NCBI RefSeq assembly: GCF_001656295.1
Contig: NZ_LXHE01000024.1
Span: 1-64,000, forward strand
Source of the DNA: Moraxella catarrhalis
GTDB taxonomy: Bacteria; Pseudomonadota; Gammaproteobacteria; Pseudomonadales; Moraxellaceae
Direction of reading: 5' to 3'
DNA length: 64,000 bases
Below are positions 56,140 through 64,000 of this stretch, piece by piece. Made by a program: the position numbers and the translations under genes. The notes beneath the pieces are model-generated. The model saw only the letters and a list, made by a program, of their open reading frames with translations. It had not been told where the DNA came from and searched no databases. Every line of letters begins with the position of its first letter. Position 1 is the first letter of the stretch.

Positions 56140-59004
56140 CTACCACTTATAAGTCATTGAAAATAATAAAGAACGCCCTTTGGCAAAATTGGTCAATACC
56201 GAGCGAGTAGTACCGCCGTATTTTGCATCAGGCTTACACAACTGCCCCGCCTCACAAGGTGCGCTTTCGTCTGCATCATTATAATATGAATGATAATAAC
56301 GCTGAGTGGCGGCATCATTGTTGGCATCTAAGGGGTCAATATACAGTTTATCAAACGCATTTTGCACATCAAGACGCATCACCAAATCTTTTATCGGCTC
56401 ATAAGCAACATAAAAATCATGCACCAAAGGTTGTCTTTTTAGCATCTCAATTTGTTTGATGACATGGGCGCCTTTATCATCTGAGTGCGATTTATTACCG
56501 CCATGCGTGCCATCAATGTATCTGGGTTCAATGGTCGCTCGTGGGCTTTGTCCATAATAACGCACCGCACTGCCCATGGTGAGTTTGTTGTCAAATGCAC
56601 GCACACCAAACTCAAAACGACCATAATCTTTGGGCAACATTGACACTTTGCTTAGCCCATAGCCTTGGGTTAATTGGTCTTCTTTTGAGCTATTTAGTGG
56701 GGACTCGCTGGCATCACTATAATTGGTTGGCTGGTCGGTCTTTTGTCTGGCATAAGACAAATTGGTAAAATAACGCCCAGCATCATAGTTTATTTCAAGC
56801 TCTAAGCCCTGTTTATGCACAGGCATTTGCCAGTTGCGATGTTGTATGGTATTGCCTTTTAATGCACCACTGGTCACCCAACTGGGTGGATTTTTTGTGT
56901 CATACCATTTGCCATAAACATTATGAATGTAATTGTTGATACGGCTTTCATAACCCAATACTTTTAGCCCCAAAGTATCGTTGTCTGTCAATAGATTGCG
57001 CTTAAAAACATTAAAACCCAACTGATATGTATTGGCTTGTTCTGGTTTTAATGCGGTATTGACACCAACATCACCAATTTGAGAAAAGAACATTTCTTGA
57101 ATGTTGGGCATTCTGTGCGTGCGTGCAAAGCTGACAAAAGGCATAAAACCTGTGTCATATTTGGCACTTAAAGTAACAGAATGGTTGACGGCGTGTTTTT
57201 TACCAGAAGTGGTTACCAAAGGCTCATACACATCACAACTTGGTGAGCAGTGCTGTTTATAAATTTGCGAATCTTCACCAAACTTATCTTTAAACTCTTT
57301 TTCGCTGCTATAATAACTGGCATGCTCACCACTAAAACGATACTGACTGGCATTAACGCTATAATCTAACTGATATTTGTCTTTTTGTAATGATGTGTCC
57401 AAATAAATAGAATGAAAACGCTGTTTGCCTGAGGGCTGTACAATCACCGATTTTTTTGGCAGTGTGCTGCTTGTCCCCTGAAAACGACCACCACAGGCAT
57501 CATAACCGCCGCCACATAATAAATCATTGGTATAAAATAGCCCAAGCTCATCTGGGAAGCGATTTTTTGAATATTCATTATGCAATATGTTAAGCCCAAC
57601 GGTCGTGGTCAAATCCATTTGCTTTGGCAGATTAAAGGCGTGAGTGTTGTTCAGGTCAAAAAGATTGGCAGTGTTTTTGGTTTCAAAATCTTTATCCAAT
57701 TTCCAGCCTGTAAAAGTTGAACCTTTGGGGTATTTTTGTACGCCCACATTATGAGCTGCCAACACTTTTAAATCAATGATCTCATTTGGATTGTAAGCAA
57801 CATCAAGCTGATAATTATCATTGCTGATATGGCGACTGCCTATCGTGGTGTCCATTTTACGCAGTTGTAGACCAACATCGCTGGTATCATTATTATAGTT
57901 AATTTTTGCCAAATGGCTTTTTGAGGTTTGGTTTAAGGCGGTGATATCAATGGGGGTAATGCTGTACTCTTTTGCACCATGCTCTTGCCATTGTTTCTGC
58001 TTGTCAGCAACATAGGCATCAAATTTTTCTTTTGTATCAATACAGCCCAGCCCATAGCACTGACCGCGAAGTCGATGTTTTCTATCCCATACAGGCTTGC
58101 CTGTATATTCATCTATTTGGGTCAAATCTTTTTGCCAAGACTGGCTGGCTTCATCGTAAGTGAGTACATGCTCTTTGGCAAAAACTTGTTTTTGTTTACT
58201 AAGTAGCAAATCATCGCCAACATTGCCAATGTGCATCCCGCCACCGCCAACTTTATAATTTTGGCTAATGTCTTTATGGCTATAAGCATATAAAGCACTG
58301 ATACTGCCATTATCAAGCCATTGACGAACACCAGCTGCCAGCATAAAGTTTTTATCCGTCGCATTTTTACCGGTCAGACCTTTGGCAATGACGCCAAAAT
58401 TCTTGTCATCTTTAATCACATCATCAGCATTTAGCGTACGAAAATTGGCCGAACCTGTTAAGGTATTTAGACCACCTTTGCCATTAAAACTGCCCTTGTT
58501 TAATTCAACGCCTGCAATGAAATTTTGGTCAATCACCGCACCAAACTGTGAGGTACCACCCCCACGCCCAGCATCGGTTGAGGTGCTGTAAAAGGTTTGG
58601 GTTACACCATCAACCATGCTGTTGGCACGCCCAAATCCGCTATCGCCACGCACATTCAATGATACCAGCCCAGAGGATTTATCCTGCTGAGTGAACGCCC
58701 CTGGCATACTACGCACAATGGCATCAACATTCTCACTGGCATTAAATACATTTTCTCGCACGCTGGTGGCCGATGCTTTGGTAAAGGGTTTTTGGGATTT
58801 TTTGGTGCCGTTGGTCGCTGTTACAACAACCTCATCTAAAACAACAGAAAAATCCGTTGTCTTTGGTGTGGTCTTAGGGGTGTCCTCTGCCATGGCGGTT
58901 TGGGTGATGTGTAGCAAACACAAGGACAGCATACTCAGTTTTAGCGCCTTTTTGGTGTGATTTTTATGCTTGGTTTGTCTCATCAAATGAAAAATTTGGT
59001 TCAT
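56140..59004 (-). CDS. TonB-dependent outer-membrane receptor, heme/hemoprotein type
   Basis: The 954-residue protein has a signal peptide (cleavage near TAMA-ED, about residue 39), a TonB-box-like DEVVVTATNG, and the plug (about 55-210) with LNVRGDSGFGRANSMVDGV. A large 22-strand barrel follows and ends in the C-terminal SMTYKW. Two cysteine pairs occur in extracellular-type loops (RGQCYGLGC; GGGYDACGG). Large receptors of this kind import heme or iron from host proteins. The ligand cannot be told from sequence. A Fur-box-like site lies upstream (59146-59164). GAGG is 7 bases before ATG. Confidence 0.88.
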   Translation of the reverse strand: MNQIFHLMRQTKHKNHTKKALKLSMLSLCLLHITQTAMAEDTPKTTPKTTDFSVVLDEVVVTATNGTKKSQKPFTKASATSVRENVFNASENVDAIVRSMPGAFTQQDKSSGLVSLNVRGDSGFGRANSMVDGVTQTFYSTSTDAGRGGGTSQFGAVIDQNFIAGVELNKGSFNGKGGLNTLTGSANFRTLNADDVIKDDKNFGVIAKGLTGKNATDKNFMLAAGVRQWLDNGSISALYAYSHKDISQNYKVGGGGMHIGNVGDDLLLSKQKQVFAKEHVLTYDEASQSWQKDLTQIDEYTGKPVWDRKHRLRGQCYGLGCIDTKEKFDAYVADKQKQWQEHGAKEYSITPIDITALNQTSKSHLAKINYNNDTSDVGLQLRKMDTTIGSRHISNDNYQLDVAYNPNEIIDLKVLAAHNVGVQKYPKGSTFTGWKLDKDFETKNTANLFDLNNTHAFNLPKQMDLTTTVGLNILHNEYSKNRFPDELGLFYTNDLLCGGGYDACGGRFQGTSSTLPKKSVIVQPSGKQRFHSIYLDTSLQKDKYQLDYSVNASQYRFSGEHASYYSSEKEFKDKFGEDSQIYKQHCSPSCDVYEPLVTTSGKKHAVNHSVTLSAKYDTGFMPFVSFARTHRMPNIQEMFFSQIGDVGVNTALKPEQANTYQLGFNVFKRNLLTDNDTLGLKVLGYESRINNYIHNVYGKWYDTKNPPSWVTSGALKGNTIQHRNWQMPVHKQGLELEINYDAGRYFTNLSYARQKTDQPTNYSDASESPLNSSKEDQLTQGYGLSKVSMLPKDYGRFEFGVRAFDNKLTMGSAVRYYGQSPRATIEPRYIDGTHGGNKSHSDDKGAHVIKQIEMLKRQPLVHDFYVAYEPIKDLVMRLDVQNAFDKLYIDPLDANNDAATQRYYHSYYNDADESAPCEAGQLCKPDAKYGGTTRSVLTNFAKGRSLLFSMTYKW

Positions 59005-59145
59005 GGTATTACCTCATCATCGCTTTTGCTGACTGTGTTAATCATTTTAACAATGGCAAACGCCATCACATTGTGCCTGCTTTTATCACCAATCATCACA
59101 AAAGCGGGCAGAATTTGTTAAAAAGTTTGTCAAAATGTAAAAAAC

Positions 59146-59164
59146 AATAATATAAATCATTATC
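59146..59164 (-). promoter_or_regulatory. Possible Fur box upstream of the TonB receptor gene
   Basis: GATAATGATTTATATTATT on the minus strand matches about 14 of 19 positions of the Fur consensus GATAATGATAATCATTATC, with the whole left half identical. It is 142 bp upstream of the start codon, in an AT-rich region. Confidence 0.5.
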
Positions 59165-59283
59165 GTTTAATTTTCAAGCATAATAATCAAGCACAATAAT
59201 CAATCACTCATTGAATAAAATCTTGTTTCATCATTTCATTATTTTATATAATATTTGGTTAAAAAATCATGAATTATTACTAA

Positions 59284-59392
59284 TTATTCAATGATACGCA
59301 CACCTGTTTTATGTTGCAATTCTTCAAAATCAACACCATCTGCCAACTCAATTAATTTTAAACCGTTATTCGTTGTACCAATACAATATTCC
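59284..59392 (-). pseudogene. 3' fragment of a CoA-transferase subunit B gene
   Basis: The minus-strand frame encodes TTNNGLKLIELADGVDFEEL and QHKTGVRIIE before the stop at 59284-59286, which resembles the C-terminus of 3-oxoacid CoA-transferase subunit B. It is interrupted at 59392 by the IS3-type element, so only about 36 codons remain. Confidence 0.65.
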
Positions 59393-60420
<1,028 letters not shown>

Positions 60421-60456
60421 AAATAGTTGAGCGGTACAGACAGCCTGTTGCAGTGC

Positions 60457-60528
60457 TTAAACAGTCGGCTGTGTGGTTGCACAGCCGATGGTAAATAGTG
60501 CTAGAGCGAGTGTTAAGAGTTGTTTCAT
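60457..60528 (-). CDS. Tiny lipopeptide of 23 residues
   Basis: ATG at 60528 after AAAAGGAA opens MKQLLTLALALFTIGC (lipobox TIGC, Cys16) with only ATTQPTV after it. It would be a lipid-anchored octapeptide, in the size range of entericidin- or lysis-type lipopeptides, or the beginning of a lipoprotein lost to the IS3 element. A perfect hairpin (60465-60473 with 60480-60488) lies inside the frame. Confidence 0.4.
   Translation of the reverse strand: MKQLLTLALALFTIGCATTQPTV
60465..60488. repeat. Perfect 9-bp hairpin in the lipopeptide gene
   Basis: TCGGCTGTG and CACAGCCGA surround a six-base loop. There is no T-run on either strand, so it is not an obvious terminator. Confidence 0.6.
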
Positions 60529-60642
60529 CGGCTAATTCCTTTTATCTAATCATTCCATATGACATTTGTAGCATACACCATCAAAAATTTTCGGAGAAGT
60601 CTTGTCGCACCACCTTATAAAAAGCCATCATCTCAAGTCCAA

Positions 60643-60674
60643 AAAATGCCCTGAAATCATATTCAGGGCATTTT
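60643..60674. terminator. Terminator after hisA
   Basis: AAAATGCCCTGAA and TTCAGGGCATTTT form a 13-bp perfect stem with a six-base loop, ending 11 bp beyond the hisA stop. T-runs on both strands make it bidirectional. Confidence 0.9.
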
Positions 60675-60684
60675 AGGTCATTAC

Positions 60685-61416
60685 TTATGCATCCAAGAGT
60701 GTCTGTGCCGCCGCCAAATCTAGCGTCCCTTCGTAAATTGCACGACCTGTGATCGCACCCAGCAGATACTCGCCATACGGCTTGAGCGCCGCAATATCAT
60801 CAAGATTGGTCACGCCGCCGGAGGCAATGACCGGCAGACCACTAAAGCTGGCCAGCTCAACTGTCTGCTCGATATTCACACCTTGCATCATGCCATCTTT
60901 GGCGATATCGGTATAAACGATACTTGACACGCCAGCGTCAGCGAAACGCTTGGCAAGCTCGGTCGCCTTAACATCAGTGACATTGGCCCAGCCATGCGTT
61001 GCCACCATGCCATCTTTGGCATCAATACCGACGATGATATGCCCTGCAAATTCGCGGCACGCCTCTTCCACAAATTCAGGTGCTTCGACCGCTTTGGTGC
61101 CGATGATGATATAGGTTAGCCCTGCTGCCAAATAATGCTCAATGGTGCTAAGGCTACGCACGCCGCCGCCCAGCTGAATGGGTAACTGCGGATGTGCTTT
61201 GGCAATGGCGGTCACCACCTCTTTATGCACAGGCACACCATCAAACGCACCATTTAAATCCACCAAATGCAGACGGCGCACGCCTTGAGCAACCCATTGG
61301 CTTGCCATCGCGATAGGATCATCGCCAAACACGGTATCATCTTCCATGCGACCTTGCTTTAGGCGAACGCATTTACCATCTTTTAGATCAATGGCTGGTA
61401 TAATGAGCATAGACAT
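60685..61416 (-). CDS. hisA: Phosphoribosylformimino-5-aminoimidazole carboxamide ribotide isomerase
   Basis: The 243-residue TIM barrel of histidine synthesis begins [19 protein letters not shown] with the catalytic Asp in AIDL and has [20 protein letters not shown] and VIASGGV. I start at 61416, with AAGGAAAACC just before. The open frame to 61431 adds five residues. It stands alone, without hisF or hisI. Confidence 0.95.
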   Translation of the reverse strand: MSMLIIPAIDLKDGKCVRLKQGRMEDDTVFGDDPIAMASQWVAQGVRRLHLVDLNGAFDGVPVHKEVVTAIAKAHPQLPIQLGGGVRSLSTIEHYLAAGLTYIIIGTKAVEAPEFVEEACREFAGHIIVGIDAKDGMVATHGWANVTDVKATELAKRFADAGVSSIVYTDIAKDGMMQGVNIEQTVELASFSGLPVIASGGVTNLDDIAALKPYGEYLLGAITGRAIYEGTLDLAAAQTLLDA

Positions 61417-61431
61417 GGTTTTCCTTATCAA

Positions 61432-62022
61432 TTACCAATCAAATGTTCATTGTAACCAATTATCCCTCTTCAAGCAATCCGCTTGGGCACTTTTCCAACA
61501 CTAAGCATTAATAGTTAATGTGCTCTTTGTGTTCAAAACCAACCATGTGATAATCGGTACAGATAAGCATGGCAAGCACAGCCTTATAGTAGTTTTGCGT
61601 TTTGATCAGCATAGTTTCGGCAATCTGACTAATATACACGCCACTTTTGTATCAACATCCTAGCAATACCCTTGTCTCAAAACAGGCATCCCCTCATCCA
61701 ATCTAGAATAGACATACTTAGGCGATAAATCATAGCCCAACTTAAAACTCACAAGTTTACCTTGATAGCATACGAACTAGCACAAATTGCCATATCAACG
61801 ATACATCATCACCACTCATACAAGATGGCTTCATCGCTTGACTGATGGAAACTTAGGTAATGTTTAGGATTTAAACATTAACAGTGACACGGCATTGGAT
61901 CATTTAACACCGATTTTAAGTAGCTCTGTTAATTAATGAATTAATGGGCAAATACAAATCAAAACGATAATAATACAAGGGTTTTAAATCCTGAAAACCA
62001 CCGCTCCATTGCTGTCATAGCA
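61432..62022. other. Non-coding or decayed region
   Basis: About 590 bp upstream of hisA hold no intact gene. Minus-strand scraps of coding-like sequence occur: a 34-codon frame at 61508-61612 (MLIKTQNYYKAVLAMLICTD...), open for another 13 codons upstream, and SFKLGYDLSPKYVYSRLDEG near 61665-61755. They look like pieces of lost genes, which I cannot name. Confidence 0.4.
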
Positions 62023-62151
62023 TTATTTTTTTACTGATTTTTTGGATTGAGCAATTCCATTGTGGTTTTTGTTGTAGCCTTTGGCGTGATCTTTGAAGAA
62101 AAATGGCACTAAGATCAGTAGCAGAACCGATACCACTCCGACAATCATCAC
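62023..62151 (-). CDS. Small single-pass membrane protein
   Basis: GTG at 62151 (or ATG at 62148) after AAAAAGGAGC opens 42 codons: a hydrophobic segment (about residues 3-19, VGVVSVLLLILVPFFF) followed by a basic, Asn/Lys-rich tail ending KKSVKK. The ribosome site is good. It follows the 26-residue gene on the same strand after about 45 bp. Function unknown. Confidence 0.5.
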   Translation of the reverse strand: MMIVGVVSVLLLILVPFFFKDHAKGYNKNHNGIAQSKKSVKK

Positions 62152-62195
62152 AGTAACAGCTCCTTTTTAAGCTCTTCGGATGTGATTAGGGTGTC

Positions 62196-62276
62196 TTAAC
62201 CCCATAAATCCGCTAAAAAATAAGCGCCCACGGACAAAATAATCAGTACAACGATGGTTCCTATAATGTATTTCAT
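62196..62276 (-). CDS. Tiny 26-residue membrane peptide
   Basis: ATG at 62276 opens MKYIIGTIVVLIILSVGAYF and ends in LADLWG. It is a single membrane helix. The ribosome site is weak. It lies between the TpsB gene and the 42-codon gene, and both small frames are too short to be sure of. Function unknown. Confidence 0.4.
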   Translation of the reverse strand: MKYIIGTIVVLIILSVGAYFLADLWG

Positions 62277-62446
62277 TTTCTTAGCTTTACAAGGTGAAGT
62301 AAAATTTACAAACTGCATATTCCACTCCAAATGATCACCCGTTCCACTCTTCACGTGACCACTTATTCCACTCTTCTTTGACCACCCAATAAAAAACCAC
62401 CAGCCAAGCCAATTTGCCTAACTGATGTTTTGATATCAACTTGCTT

Positions 62447-64000
62447 TTAAAAACTCATCCCTAAACTTACGCCACTCACCCAATCTTTGTTTGAAAAGCC
62501 TGCGGGCTCACTGATTGCTTTTGAAGTGAAGATGTCATAGTTAAAACTTAGGTAGGGGTTATTTGTATTTGGTGTGTAGTGTCCTTTGATGCCAATGAAA
62601 GCGCCTGCTAAATGTTGTCCAAGCAGTCGCTCATTTTGGCTTTTGTCGTGGTTGGTGATGTAGCCTGCATCCATTCCCAGATAAATGGCATGGCTGGCTT
62701 GACTGTTTCTTATGTTGTTTTGATTGATTGTGGTGCTGTGATTGTTCGCTGACTGTTTATTTAAAAAGCTTGGATAAAAGCTAATATCCTGTCTTACCAA
62801 GATACCATTATCCGCCGATAATGAACGCTCACCATCAAAACCTCTGACGGTGTATCTGCCACCAATAGCCATCTTTAAATCTGGTGTTAGGCTGTCGGTG
62901 GCGTATTGGGCTTTGAGCGTGGTGCTGTGGATAATAGGCAGTGGTTTATTGCCTATGATTGGGCCATATCGACTGGTTAGATTTGAGTTTAGCTGATAGA
63001 TGCCAACACGAGCTGAGCCTTCATCAAACAGCTCCTCTGGTGAGGGCAGTGCATTAAAAGCGGCTGTACCTCGTTTATAGGATATATCGGTGCTAAGGCT
63101 ATGATTGGCTCGTTTGCCGAAAGTGGTCTCATGGCTCATGCCAAATAAATAACCTGCGGTTTTACGGGTTTGTACATCAATGAGAGTACCATCAATATCA
63201 CTTTGTTGGGATTTGGCATATGCGCCAGCATACACATGGCTTTTACTGTGAGCATCTCTGTGTACCAGATGAGACAGCTTGGCGTTGTACCCACGAGAAG
63301 TACCACCATAGATATAATCTTGGGTGCTGCCTGCCACGGTTTGATGATAGCTGTAGCGATTGGCATTGAGCTGTAAAACGCTGCTTTTAATAGGAATCAC
63401 ATAACCAATACCATAATTCTTAGAGCCTTTGCTCTTATCAGACGGATGGTCTTTATCATCATTGATTTGATTGCCCAAATCTCGCCCAAAGCTGAGATAA
63501 AATAAATCATTATAGTTTGCCAAATTATCTAGGCTAAGTGTCGCCACCCCTTGATATTTCCCTGTGGATTTAGAGCCTGAATCATCAATGCTTAGACTGC
63601 TACGAAAACGGCGATGCTGGGTATAATCAATTAAAATATCACTAAAGCCAAGGGTGCCAAGGGTATTGATGGCATTATCTGCTGATGGATTTAAACCAGT
63701 ATGACTTGGCGCAATCTTAAAATTGGCGTCAGCACTTGGCACGCGTTTAAAGTTTAGAAGCGTGGTTTCTAAATCACGGATGTTTAATAGCTTGCCTGTT
63801 TGTATGGTGAGTGCTGTGTCTAAAATGGCAGGATAAGCCCTATTTGTCTGTTTAACATAGACAGGTACTTTACTATCCGCTGTATTCACCACCACCTGAG
63901 CAATCTTACCAGGGATTAAGGTTAGCCTTAGCTCACCATCTGTCAAATTCTGATCACCCACCATAATACGACTGGTGACATAGCCTTGTTCAATTAAGCG
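62447..64000 (-). CDS. Two-partner secretion transporter TpsB (FhaC/ShlB type), partial
   Basis: The frame runs past the right edge of the window; at least 518 codons are visible. The POTRA end (LIEQGYVTSRIMVGDQNL) precedes a 16-strand barrel. The conserved motif VRGF lies in YTVRGFDGERSLSADNG in the barrel, and the C-terminus is GVSLGMSF. These proteins secrete large TpsA adhesins or hemolysins. The ATG at 63964 is internal. No TpsA gene is visible downstream, only the two tiny frames. Confidence 0.9.
   Translation of the reverse strand, partial: RLIEQGYVTSRIMVGDQNLTDGELRLTLIPGKIAQVVVNTADSKVPVYVKQTNRAYPAILDTALTIQTGKLLNIRDLETTLLNFKRVPSADANFKIAPSHTGLNPSADNAINTLGTLGFSDILIDYTQHRRFRSSLSIDDSGSKSTGKYQGVATLSLDNLANYNDLFYLSFGRDLGNQINDDKDHPSDKSKGSKNYGIGYVIPIKSSVLQLNANRYSYHQTVAGSTQDYIYGGTSRGYNAKLSHLVHRDAHSKSHVYAGAYAKSQQSDIDGTLIDVQTRKTAGYLFGMSHETTFGKRANHSLSTDISYKRGTAAFNALPSPEELFDEGSARVGIYQLNSNLTSRYGPIIGNKPLPIIHSTTLKAQYATDSLTPDLKMAIGGRYTVRGFDGERSLSADNGILVRQDISFYPSFLNKQSANNHSTTINQNNIRNSQASHAIYLGMDAGYITNHDKSQNERLLGQHLAGAFIGIKGHYTPNTNNPYLSFNYDIFTSKAISEPAGFSNKDWVSGVSLGMSF

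Overview
The window looks like a chromosome segment of a gammaproteobacterium of the Moraxellaceae, most likely Moraxella. This is inferred from the moderately AT-rich genes, the sequence character of the housekeeping proteins, the simple-sequence repeats in front of restriction-modification genes, a two-partner-secretion transporter and a heme-type TonB receptor. No database search was possible, so the genus is an inference.

Layout. 1-1217: a tnpB-only IS200/IS605-type element whose TnpB has lost the RuvC-I aspartate. 1268-5870: a minus-strand bacteriocin island with four double-glycine-leader peptides that share an identical leader, each paired with a small membrane protein (probable immunity), two more orphan immunity-like genes, several gene fragments, and a 5'-truncated JmjC/cupin oxygenase at the promoter-proximal end. 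6080-14208: housekeeping genes on the minus strand (darP, rapZ, panC, panB, folK, pcnB, a ComEA-like HhH protein, mazG, cysK). 14401-19448: a type III restriction-modification operon (res, mod) behind a promoter followed by about 12 copies of a pentanucleotide. 19569-36641: housekeeping genes (phosphomannomutase, SPFH/NfeD pair, MFS transporter, fabF, xerD, tusA, ruvX, yqgE, recN, def, hisB, hisH, parE and others). 36787-42393: a complete rRNA operon on the minus strand (16S, tRNA-Ile, tRNA-Ala, 23S, 5S) with tandem promoters, processing stems and a terminator. 42550-43566: a threonine aldolase gene. 43701-48774: a second restriction-modification operon (two methylase-type proteins and a GIY-YIG/helicase protein) behind a promoter followed by a heptanucleotide repeat and then an intrinsic-terminator-like hairpin. 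49048-55211: thrS, a secreted SH3-like protein, infC (AUU start), rimI and rnr. 55257-60418: damaged insertion sequences flanking a TonB-dependent receptor gene, with a truncated thiI and a truncated CoA-transferase gene at the IS edges. 60457-64000: a tiny lipopeptide, hisA, decayed sequence, two tiny membrane peptides, and the 3' part of a TpsB (FhaC/ShlB-type) transporter that runs off the right edge.

How it fits together. Three accessory parts stand out. The bacteriocin island is a mosaic in which the JmjC gene's 3' end and pieces of immunity and bacteriocin genes recur in front of other toxin genes, as expected if toxin-immunity cassettes recombine through shared flanks. No C39 peptidase transporter is in view, so secretion genes must lie elsewhere or be missing. 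The two restriction-modification operons are unrelated, yet each has its repeat tract starting exactly 4 bp downstream of a predicted -10 box, which suggests repeat-length control of transcription or of the 5' leader instead of reading-frame switching. The third is the IS-damaged block around the TonB receptor, where thiI is reduced to its first 50 or so codons.
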